DNA from: Veillonella sp.
GTDB taxonomy: Bacteria; Bacillota; Negativicutes; Veillonellales; Veillonellaceae
Direction: 5' to 3'
NCBI RefSeq assembly: GCF_015058545.1
Contig: NZ_SVCB01000034.1
Span: 1 to 37,125, forward strand
Length of the DNA: 37,125 nucleotides
The notes beneath the pieces were generated by a model. That model had not been told where the DNA came from. It made no database searches and saw nothing but the letters and a program-made list of their open reading frames with translations. Below are positions 7,864 through 15,169 of this stretch, piece after piece (the stretch's first letter is position 1; each line of letters opens with the position of its first letter). The position numbers and the translations under genes are program-made.

Positions 7864-7903
7864 AAGTCCCCATCCTCTCTCAATTAAAATAGGTTTGCAA
7901 TAG

Positions 7904-7932
7904 ATTATACAACGTTTTTACATATTGTACAA
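7904..7932 (-). promoter_or_regulatory. Promoter of brnQ
   Basis: On the minus strand: -35 TTGTAC (7927-7932), a 17-base spacer, and -10 TATAAT (7904-7909). The leader is about 35 bases long. No long leader or attenuator is present, unlike ilv. Confidence 0.65.
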
Positions 7933-7984
7933 ATGTATTTTAAAAATTTTTTCCGGTTTATTTATTACTTTTTCGCATAAATTT

Positions 7985-8103
7985 ATATCAAATATCATAC
8001 GCTTATCAAAAAAGCCGAATCCTAAATTCCCGGGAACGCCCATTTTAACTGAATAATATGTGTAATCATCATTTTATCATAAAGTTGACAATTCTCAGTC
8101 AAC
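7985..8103 (-). terminator. Possible weak terminators after the molybdopterin oxidoreductase
   Basis: Two hairpins lie in the 286-base spacer. GTTGAC/GTCAAC (8084-8089 and 8098-8103) is followed only by TTTATG. Nearer brnQ, an imperfect stem around 8014-8034 is followed by TTTTTT on the minus strand. The palindrome TTCCCGGGAA (8027-8036) lies in the second. Neither is a strong terminator; the rest of the spacer is AT-rich with nothing recognisable. Confidence 0.35.
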
Positions 8104-8149
8104 TCCCAAAAACTTATCATTTTATTTTGTAAATGGAGACAATTTCATC

Positions 8150-10159
8150 CTATAGCGGCGTAATATCCACTTTTACATCATAAAAAGTACTTCCTTCTGC
8201 ATAATCAGTCAGCCTCGATGAGGTTAATGCATTAATGCTGTTTCGAGGATCTGAAGAATAGCGCTGCCACCAAACACCATAAGAAACAACGGTTTTCGGG
8301 CTAACCCCTTCATCCAGATATACCGGCATCTGCAAGGTCCCTTGCTCATTATGAAGGCGTACCAAATCGCCTTCAACTACGCCGAGTTCTTCCGCATCCA
8401 GCGGATTAAGCCACGCCCCCATCATCGGTTTCGACGTATCAAACACGCGTTCATTAAACGACGAATCAAGGATTCGTAAATCCGGCGCATTAATAAGGGC
8501 GAACTCGCCTTTTGCCACCGTATCACTGTGCGACGCCACATAGCGCGGCAGCGGCTCAGCCAGTATAGGATTTAAAATCTCAATCTTACCGGATGCTGTT
8601 TTGAAGTTCATTTTGTAATTGCTTGGCACCGGCATTTCCACCGGTTCGCCTTGCAGTAATTTCTCTTTCAATTCTGCCGGTACATTAACGGCCCCGTCAA
8701 TCGTATCGTGAATTAAATCTAACGCTGTTTTGTCAAAAAACGAATCCGTAATCCCCATTGCTTTAGCGATTTGGCGAATCGTGTCCCAGTTCGACTTACT
8801 TTCACCGACCGGTTCAATCGCTTTATAACCGACGGCGCTGGTGTAATGACCGTAGGAATTATAAATATCATCCGCTTCTACGGAAGATGTGGCCGGCAAC
8901 ACGATATCTGCATATTTGGCTGTGTCAGTCAAAAAGCGTTCATGCACGACCGTAAATAAATCTTCACGAGCAAGCCCTCGGCGCACCAAATTCTGATCCG
9001 GCGCCGTAATCGCCGGGTTGGACGAATAGATATATAGGCAGCGAATCGGATCTTCTTGTTGAGTCAATATTTCGCCTAATTTTACCATCGGTATCATAGG
9101 CACAACCTTGCCGGCATGAACATCCCAGGACATGATTTTGTCATTTACGTAAAAACTGCCTTTAGCATCGCTCAAAAGTCCGCCACCCGTTTTCTCATAC
9201 GCACCGACTACAGCCGGTAAGCAAGTAATAGCCCGCACGGTTGCCGCGCCATTACCATAGCGGGACAAACCGCTACCCAGGCGAATAAATGGTGCGTTCG
9301 CCTTGCCGTAAGCATGCGCCAACGCTTCGATTTGTGCAATCGGTACGCCGGTAATGGCGGATACCTTTTCAGGTGTATATTCAGGTATTGATTCTTTAAC
9401 TAGTTCATCATAACCAATAACATTTTTGGCTATAAACCGACGATTTACCAAGTTATCTCGCTCTAAAATATGTAAAATTCCCAACGCCAAAGCGCCGTCT
9501 GTGCCCGGTTTGGTAATGACTACTTCATCAGCTTGGGCACAAGTGGTGGTTTTATAAATATCAATGACCCATACTTTGGCGCCCCGTGCTTTTGCTGCCT
9601 TCACATCGTGCATGATATGGATTTCGGTTGCCAGTGCATTCAAACTCCAAAGGATAACAAAATCGCTGTGACTCATTTCCTGTGGCCGCGTACCGAAGGT
9701 ATCACCCATAACCATATTCCACCCGTATGTTTTGGCCGGCGAGCATATCCCCCGATTATGTCGCACTGCCCCCAGACGGGCAAAGAGCGGAAAAGCAGCG
9801 GCTTTTTGAATAAGCCCCATAGTTCCTGCATAGGAATAAGGCATGATACTCCGGCCACCGTATTTTTCAAGACTATCCTTAAAACGAACGGCAATCGTTG
9901 CAACCGCTTCATCCCAAGTAATAGGTTCAAACTCACCGCTGCCTTTCGGCCCGATACGTTTTAACGGTGTCCGCAAGCGTTCCGGCGAGTGAATCGTGTC
10001 TTCATAATGCACCATTTTAGGGCATAAAGTACCGCGTGTAAACGCATGATTCGGATTGCCCTTTACGCTTATGACTTTATCATTCTCTACCGTTAATACC
10101 AAACCACACGCATCGGGGCAGTCATACGGGCATACGGCATTGATTTCTCGTTTACTCAT
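8150..10159 (-). CDS. Molybdopterin oxidoreductase, cytoplasmic, substrate unknown
   Basis: A 669-residue member of the DMSO-reductase superfamily. The N-terminal [4Fe-4S] site is Cys10, Cys14, Cys18 and Cys46 (CPYDCPDAC and TLCPK). The catalytic domain follows, with the C-terminal MGD-binding domain from about residue 550 (NPLDAEELGVVEGDLVRLHNEQG). Cys139 in RGICSPA lies where NarB/NapA-type enzymes place the molybdenum-ligating Cys (inference). There is no Tat signal, so it is probably cytoplasmic. No partner subunits or cofactor genes are adjacent. The start has AAGGAG 8 bases upstream. It resembles single-subunit BisC/YoaE-like oxidoreductases of unassigned substrate; a formate dehydrogenase is less likely. 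Electron donor and acceptor are unknown. Confidence 0.88.
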   Translation of the reverse strand: MSKREINAVCPYDCPDACGLVLTVENDKVISVKGNPNHAFTRGTLCPKMVHYEDTIHSPERLRTPLKRIGPKGSGEFEPITWDEAVATIAVRFKDSLEKYGGRSIMPYSYAGTMGLIQKAAAFPLFARLGAVRHNRGICSPAKTYGWNMVMGDTFGTRPQEMSHSDFVILWSLNALATEIHIMHDVKAAKARGAKVWVIDIYKTTTCAQADEVVITKPGTDGALALGILHILERDNLVNRRFIAKNVIGYDELVKESIPEYTPEKVSAITGVPIAQIEALAHAYGKANAPFIRLGSGLSRYGNGAATVRAITCLPAVVGAYEKTGGGLLSDAKGSFYVNDKIMSWDVHAGKVVPMIPMVKLGEILTQQEDPIRCLYIYSSNPAITAPDQNLVRRGLAREDLFTVVHERFLTDTAKYADIVLPATSSVEADDIYNSYGHYTSAVGYKAIEPVGESKSNWDTIRQIAKAMGITDSFFDKTALDLIHDTIDGAVNVPAELKEKLLQGEPVEMPVPSNYKMNFKTASGKIEILNPILAEPLPRYVASHSDTVAKGEFALINAPDLRILDSSFNERVFDTSKPMMGAWLNPLDAEELGVVEGDLVRLHNEQGTLQMPVYLDEGVSPKTVVSYGVWWQRYSSDPRNSINALTSSRLTDYAEGSTFYDVKVDITPL

Positions 10160-10328
10160 AAAGCTCTCTCCTTTTCAAATTAATCTTTTTACCTCAAATT
10201 ATAATTTTACACTATAATCTCAAGCTAAGGTTTTATTTTAATGTATCTACTCATTATTGTAAACCCCTGATATTGGTTCGGTTGTTGCATATATCACCGG
10301 TAGGCATGCTTTTAAGTGATGATTCAAC

Positions 10329-10360
10329 AAAAAACAGCCCGCACGTTTCCGTGCGAGCTG
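10329..10360 (-). terminator. Terminator of the LDH2-type dehydrogenase gene
   Basis: An 11-bp GC-rich stem (10335-10345 with 10350-10360, one G-U pair), GAAA loop and TTTTTT on the minus strand. It lies 134 bases after the stop codon. A smaller hairpin AATAGG/CCTATT (10379-10400) lies between. Strong and well placed, as expected for a highly expressed gene. The rest of the 10160-10494 spacer shows nothing else. Confidence 0.9.
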
Positions 10361-10494
10361 CTCTTCTTCTTACTGCTTAATAGGCTCTGCCCTTCCTATT
10401 AAACTGCACAATATCTTCATTGCGCTATATGTGCTAGGTGCATTATTTACTGAGAGTCAAGCGACTCGTATTAACAGGACCTTACGGCCGCCTA

Positions 10495-11625
10495 TTAATA
10501 GTTACCGGTGAACATATCGCCAGCTACAGGTGGTTTGTAGTCGCCGAAGTATTTGCTGAAGTCAAGACCTAAGTACTGGCAAAGTTCATAAACTTCAGTC
10601 ATAGTTTTGTCGATTACAGGGATACCGTTTTCTTCACGGTCTTTAACTGCTTCAACTTCTTTTTCACCATGAGTGTAAATACGTGCTTCACCTTCAGCTT
10701 TAGGAGCTTCACGAAGTTCAGTCAAGAAAGTGGAGAAATGTTTTTTGATAGCGTCAGCATCACCGAAGAATGCAGGGTTAATAGCCATGAAGCCGTGGCA
10801 AATGTTGGATTTGCCGTCTTTCATGCAGTGGTTGGAAGTGCCGCCCATGGAAAGAATAGCTGCGAACAATTCAACAACCATACCGTTACCATAACCTTTA
10901 TGGGAACCTAATTGTTCAGTGTTACCACCAAGTGGCATGATACCGCCGCCTACATGAGCGGAGATGTTTTTCAATACATCAGCTGCGTCAGTGGAAGGGT
11001 TACCATCTTTATTCAATGCCCAGCCATCAGGTAATTGTTTACCTAATTTATTGTACATTTCCAATTTACCACGAGTTACTACTGTAGTAGAAGCATCGAA
11101 GAAGAAGTTGTAAGGTTCAGCAGGAGCTGCCCAAGCTTGTGGGTTGGAACCCAACATAGCTTTACGAGCATAAGTAGGAACCATGATAGCTTCGGAGTTA
11201 GTGCAGGAGAAGCCGATTAAGCCTTCTTCTACTGCCATGTTAGCGTAGTAACCGGCAATACCGTAGTGGTTGGAGTTACGTGCAGATACGATACCTACAC
11301 CGGATTCTTTAGCTTTTTTAATAGCTAATTCCATTGCATAGTGACCAATCAATTGGCCCATGCCGTCATGACCGTCGATAACTGCGGATACTGGAGTTTC
11401 GAAAACAACTTCAGGTTGAGCGTCAACTTTGATTGTACCTTTTTCGATACCTTTGTGGTAACGAACAAGACGCTGCATACCATGACTCTGGATGCCGTAC
11501 ATATCGGACATCAACAATACGTCACGAATAATTTTAGAATCTTTTTCGGAGAAACCAAATTTCATGAAAGCATCTAATAAAAGTTGGTCAAGTTGTTCAT
11601 ACTTAAATTTTACTACGTTTCCCAT
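10495..11625 (-). CDS. Malate/L-lactate dehydrogenase family protein (LDH2/MDH2 type)
   Basis: A 376-residue NAD(P)-dependent oxidoreductase of the LDH2/MDH2 family, which is unrelated to classical lactate dehydrogenase. The family histidines lie in QSHGMQRL (His48) and NSNHYGIAGYYA (His120). The start at 11625 has AGAGGA 8 bases upstream; an in-frame ATG at 11652 lacks a site. Codon choice looks more restricted than in neighbours, the promoter has an extended -10, and the terminator is strong. All suggest high expression. In a lactate-fermenting Veillonella-like cell this would interconvert lactate/pyruvate or malate/oxaloacetate. It is a candidate for the malate-lactate transhydrogenase described biochemically in Veillonella (inference). 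Confidence 0.85.
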   Translation of the reverse strand: MGNVVKFKYEQLDQLLLDAFMKFGFSEKDSKIIRDVLLMSDMYGIQSHGMQRLVRYHKGIEKGTIKVDAQPEVVFETPVSAVIDGHDGMGQLIGHYAMELAIKKAKESGVGIVSARNSNHYGIAGYYANMAVEEGLIGFSCTNSEAIMVPTYARKAMLGSNPQAWAAPAEPYNFFFDASTTVVTRGKLEMYNKLGKQLPDGWALNKDGNPSTDAADVLKNISAHVGGGIMPLGGNTEQLGSHKGYGNGMVVELFAAILSMGGTSNHCMKDGKSNICHGFMAINPAFFGDADAIKKHFSTFLTELREAPKAEGEARIYTHGEKEVEAVKDREENGIPVIDKTMTEVYELCQYLGLDFSKYFGDYKPPVAGDMFTGNY

Positions 11626-11749
11626 TTGTCTAATCCTCTTTTCCGAAAACATATACCTGGAACAAGCTCTTCAAGAAATCCTTAATCCTAATTACTGACG
11701 TTTTTTGGTCCCCTTCTCAAATTGCTTATTTCCTTTTAAAGACAAGTTC

Positions 11750-11778
11750 ATTATAGCACAGGTTTTTTGATTGTTGAA
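11750..11778 (-). promoter_or_regulatory. Promoter of the LDH2-type dehydrogenase gene
   Basis: On the minus strand: extended -10 TGCTATAAT (TATAAT at 11750-11755), with a weak -35 TTCAAC (11773-11778) 17 bases upstream. This gives a leader of about 118 bases, in which I see no clear structure. Confidence 0.65.
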
Positions 11779-12104
11779 TACTCCGAAGCCCTAAAAACGT
11801 CCAAAAACCATTACTAAATCTGCATAGAAAAGGCATTTTTGACGAATAATTGACGGTATGAGAGGCGATAACTGCTAGTTATCACTAGCTTTATCCATGA
11901 ATGCGTTTTGATAATAGGAACGATGAATTTTTTAAAATTTTGCGCTATTTTTTATGTAATTTTTCTGTTTTATTACTATATTTGTCTACTACAAAACGTA
12001 TAAATCAAACATTTTCATGTTTTTCGTCAAAACCTAAAACTCTATTTTAAGGCATTTCTCATGATTCCCGGGAAATTTTTTAGTGTATTATTGCACTTTA
12101 TTGC
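11779..12104. other. AT-rich non-coding stretch upstream of the dehydrogenase promoter
   Basis: No gene is seen. The only notable structure is an inverted repeat GATAAC/GTTATC (11867-11872 with 11878-11883), overlapping a second CTAG...CTAG repeat, about 90 bases upstream of the -35 element. This could be a regulator site. Another palindrome, TTCCCGGGAA, lies near 12064-12073. Confidence 0.4.
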
Positions 12105-12144
12105 ATAAAAAAACGCCTGTCAAAGCATTCGCTTAACAGGCGTT
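12105..12144 (-). terminator. Terminator of the gdpP-rplI-dnaB-peptidase cluster
   Basis: A 9-bp stem AACGCCTGT/ACAGGCGTT (12112-12120 with 12136-12144) is followed by seven Ts on the minus strand. It lies 23 bases after the peptidase stop codon. Confidence 0.9.
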
Positions 12145-12166
12145 CCGGTTAGAAGATTAATTAATA

Positions 12167-13363
12167 CTATTCAATGTTTGCTTTCGAAGCGGCTGTATTG
12201 TCGGTTTTTACTTTAGTATCAGCCTTAACTTTATCTTTCTTGTCTTTCTTATCTGCTTTTGACTTATCGTCGGCTTTTACCTTTTTGCTGCTCTTAGAGT
12301 CAATAGCTGCTTTTAAATCCTGCTCCATGATCAACGCTTTGTCGGCAGAACTTAACGTTACCAAAGAAGTGCCGTTCATCATGACTTGATTACCCTGAGC
12401 AACCGGGGTTCCCACATTATTATCATGATAGTATCTAGCCAATTTGCCGGCTACCAAATACGCGCGCATGGCGCCCGTATATTGCCCGCTGGCCTCGCCG
12501 GTATACACCGGCTTTTTATTAACATAGACTACATCATCCGTAACGCTTACATGTTTCCCGGAGTAGTCCTCAATGCGTTTCAAATGATCGAGAATACGTT
12601 GACTCATCTTCGGATGGTTATTCGGATTGACAATTTGCCCCAATCCATCGGTGTACAAGTCGCCGTATTTATCGCGCAGCACCGCCATGGCCACAGCCGC
12701 AGCTCCCACATTATAACCGGCGTCGGCCAATAGTTTAAAGCCCCATTCATCGGCCGCTTTTTCTTGGCTTACGCTGAATACCTGCTGGTTAACATAGTTA
12801 CCGGCCACATTGCCGAGGAGCACGCTAAGACCGCCCGCATTCGCCGTAGCCGCGCCAACTGCCGTCTGCAAGGCTACACTTTTGCGAATGCCGCGAATAG
12901 CATCCTTGTTTTCACCATGACCGATTTCATGGCCCACAACGGACGCAATAGCAGCATCATCCATCATATCCATGAGGCCTTTATTGATAGACATAACACG
13001 GCCGAGACTCATAGCCGCATTGGCATCTTCTTCCGGTGTTACATAGACCACATACGTCCGCTTTACATCAGGCGTATCGGTTAGACTTTCAAAAATCCGC
13101 TTAGCTCGATCCTGATAGGCATAGTTATTATAATATCCGGTATTTTTCTGACGTTCTTCGAGCATTTGCTGCTGACCGTCATCGGTATCATCGATACGAG
13201 ATAATTCCGTATTCACTGTTACCATGGCCAATGTACCGCCCAACAATACATCAAACACACCGGCTGCCTCCGCTCTAAAGCCTGACAGTCCGGTAAAACC
13301 GCTACCGCCGGCCAAAGTTAAGCCAATAGCCGCCGCCAATACAGTTCGTCCCCAGCGTTTCAT
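12167..13363 (-). CDS. Secreted M48-family metallopeptidase
   Basis: A 398-residue zinc peptidase. An N-terminal signal peptide ends near FRAEAAG (residue ~35). The zinc motif HEIGH is at 145-149 and the probable third ligand Glu201 lies in QEKAADEWG, as in M48 enzymes of the LoiP/BepA type. There is only one hydrophobic segment, so it is expected in the periplasm or at the outer membrane rather than in the inner membrane like HtpX. The C-terminal ~45 residues are Lys/Asp/Ser-rich low complexity (KADKKDKKDKVKAD). The AGGGGAGG site overlaps the end of dnaB, 11 bases away, so it is co-transcribed with dnaB and ends the cluster. A role in envelope protein quality control is inferred from the family. 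Confidence 0.88.
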   Translation of the reverse strand: MKRWGRTVLAAAIGLTLAGGSGFTGLSGFRAEAAGVFDVLLGGTLAMVTVNTELSRIDDTDDGQQQMLEERQKNTGYYNNYAYQDRAKRIFESLTDTPDVKRTYVVYVTPEEDANAAMSLGRVMSINKGLMDMMDDAAIASVVGHEIGHGENKDAIRGIRKSVALQTAVGAATANAGGLSVLLGNVAGNYVNQQVFSVSQEKAADEWGFKLLADAGYNVGAAAVAMAVLRDKYGDLYTDGLGQIVNPNNHPKMSQRILDHLKRIEDYSGKHVSVTDDVVYVNKKPVYTGEASGQYTGAMRAYLVAGKLARYYHDNNVGTPVAQGNQVMMNGTSLVTLSSADKALIMEQDLKAAIDSKSSKKVKADDKSKADKKDKKDKVKADTKVKTDNTAASKANIE

Positions 13364-13374
13364 AAAAACCTCCC

Positions 13375-14721
13375 CTACATCTCATCCGTACGCATAGTAA
13401 TATCGCGGAATCTGGTGAATTCCCCTTGGAATAAGAGATTAACCGTGCCCAATGCGCCGTTACGATGTTTACGAATAATAACTTCCGTTACATCTTCCTG
13501 ATTTTCATCTTTACTGTAATATTTGTCACGATATAAAAAGACTACAATGTCCGCATCCTGTTCCAATGACCCCGATTCACGAAGGTCACTCAAAACCGGC
13601 CGTTTATCGGTACGCGATTCCACGCCGCGGCTAAGCTGTGACAAAGCAATCAAAGGTACGTCCATTTCACGGGCTATCAATTTAAGGTTTCGGGAAATTT
13701 CCGAAATTTCCTGCTGACGGTTATCGCTATTACCGCCATTGCGCCCCGTCATGAGCTGTACATAATCGACGATAATAAGATCCAAACCCTGTTCCACTTT
13801 CAAACGACGCAGTTTGGAGCGCATCATTTGAACCGTAAGACCCGGCGTATCATCAATATATAACTTGGATTCACCAAGTTGCTCCAATTGCCCGATAAGT
13901 TTCGGCCAATCTTCCTGTAAGAGGCGCCCTGTACGTAAGCGGTCCGAAGGCACTTCCGTAGCGGAAGACAAAATACGTCCTACCAATTGTTCCGCGGACA
14001 TTTCAAGGGAGAAAAAGGCAACCGAGCCTTTACCTTTTACAGCCACATTATAAGCCAAGTTCAAAGTAAACGCCGTTTTACCCATGGACGGGCGAGCGGC
14101 CACAAGGATTAAGTCAGAGCGCTGCAAGCCGTTAGTTATCTTGTCCAAGTCTTTGAAGCCCGTGGAAATACCGGTCAAGCTGTCACCATAGTTCTGTAAT
14201 TCACCGATTCGTTTCATAACGTTGGTCATTACGTCACCAAGGCTGACAAACGAAGTTTCCGCCTTCACCGCCCCGGTTACATTCAGAATGCCGCTTTCCG
14301 CATCATTTAAAATATCCGGTACCGGTTTGGAGTCATCATAACTTTCGCCCACAATGCGATTACCCGCATCAATAAGACGACGCAGGGTAGCCTTCTCGGA
14401 CACAATACGAGCATGTTCTTCTACATTAAAAGCCGCCATAGAGTCATTGGTGAGTTCTGCTATATAGTTAATTCCGCCCACTTCATCCATCTTTTTCATG
14501 CGCGTCAATTCTTCGGTCAAAAGAACCATATCGACGCGACGATTACCACGACGGGTAATATTTTCAATGGCTTCATAGATAATACGGTGCGCATCGCGAT
14601 AAAAATCATTGCGGCCTACAATACTACTGACGGAATCATAGATATCATCCTCGGTCAAAAGAGCACCGAGAACAGCCTTCTCCGCCTCAATACTATGGGG
14701 CGGAATGCGCGCTTCCGCCAT
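13375..14721 (-). CDS. dnaB: Replicative DNA helicase
   Basis: A 448-residue hexameric helicase that drives the replication fork. The N-terminal domain (about 8-110) begins PPHSIEAEKAVLGALL. The RecA-like domain has Walker A ARPSMGKT (209-216) and Walker B LIIVDYVQLM; the downstream LSQLSRGVE and SDLRESGSLEQDAD segments are typical. There is no intein. Only one base separates it from rplI upstream, so the two are translationally linked, as in the rplI-dnaB order of Bacillus. Confidence 0.98.
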   Translation of the reverse strand: MAEARIPPHSIEAEKAVLGALLTEDDIYDSVSSIVGRNDFYRDAHRIIYEAIENITRRGNRRVDMVLLTEELTRMKKMDEVGGINYIAELTNDSMAAFNVEEHARIVSEKATLRRLIDAGNRIVGESYDDSKPVPDILNDAESGILNVTGAVKAETSFVSLGDVMTNVMKRIGELQNYGDSLTGISTGFKDLDKITNGLQRSDLILVAARPSMGKTAFTLNLAYNVAVKGKGSVAFFSLEMSAEQLVGRILSSATEVPSDRLRTGRLLQEDWPKLIGQLEQLGESKLYIDDTPGLTVQMMRSKLRRLKVEQGLDLIIVDYVQLMTGRNGGNSDNRQQEISEISRNLKLIAREMDVPLIALSQLSRGVESRTDKRPVLSDLRESGSLEQDADIVVFLYRDKYYSKDENQEDVTEVIIRKHRNGALGTVNLLFQGEFTRFRDITMRTDEM

Positions 14722-14722
14722 A

Positions 14723-15169
14723 TTATGCCTCCACTAATTCAACTTTAATCGTGGTCGTAATTTCAGGGTGTACGCGAATCAACACATCATGAACGCCCAA
14801 GGTTTTGAGCGGTTCTTTGAGTTCAATTTTCTTTTTATCAACCGCTACGTCGAATTGAGCCGCCAAAGCATCGGAAATATCTTTACCCGTAACGGAACCG
14901 AATACACGGCCTGCATCCCCCATTTTTACCGGAATGCGTACTTCTACTTTAGCCAACTGGCTCGCCAAGATCTTAGCTTCATCAGCATTTACCTGTTTCT
15001 TATGAGCTGCCGAAGCTTGTTGTTGTTTAGCATTATTCAAGTTGGCCGGCGTACCTTCCAAAGCCTGGCCTTTTTTAATTAACACATTGCGGCCGTAACC
15101 TTCGCTAACCTCAATGATTTCACCTTTTTTACCTACTTTTTTTACATCTTCCAATAAAATTACTTTCAT
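14723..15169 (-). CDS. rplI: 50S ribosomal protein L9
   Basis: A 148-residue ribosomal protein, the normal length for L9. It opens MKVILLEDVKKVGKKGEII with the conserved GYGRNVLI segment of the N-terminal rRNA-binding domain. A long connecting helix and the C-terminal domain (from about residue 80) follow. Its ATG overlaps the gdpP stop codon (ATGA), indicating translational coupling. Confidence 0.98.
   Translation of the reverse strand: MKVILLEDVKKVGKKGEIIEVSEGYGRNVLIKKGQALEGTPANLNNAKQQQASAAHKKQVNADEAKILASQLAKVEVRIPVKMGDAGRVFGSVTGKDISDALAAQFDVAVDKKKIELKEPLKTLGVHDVLIRVHPEITTTIKVELVEA

Noticed and set aside
8027..12073. TTCCCGGGAA palindrome present near 8027 and near 12064
   Set aside because: Only ten bases and twice in the window; could be chance, and no shared context was found.
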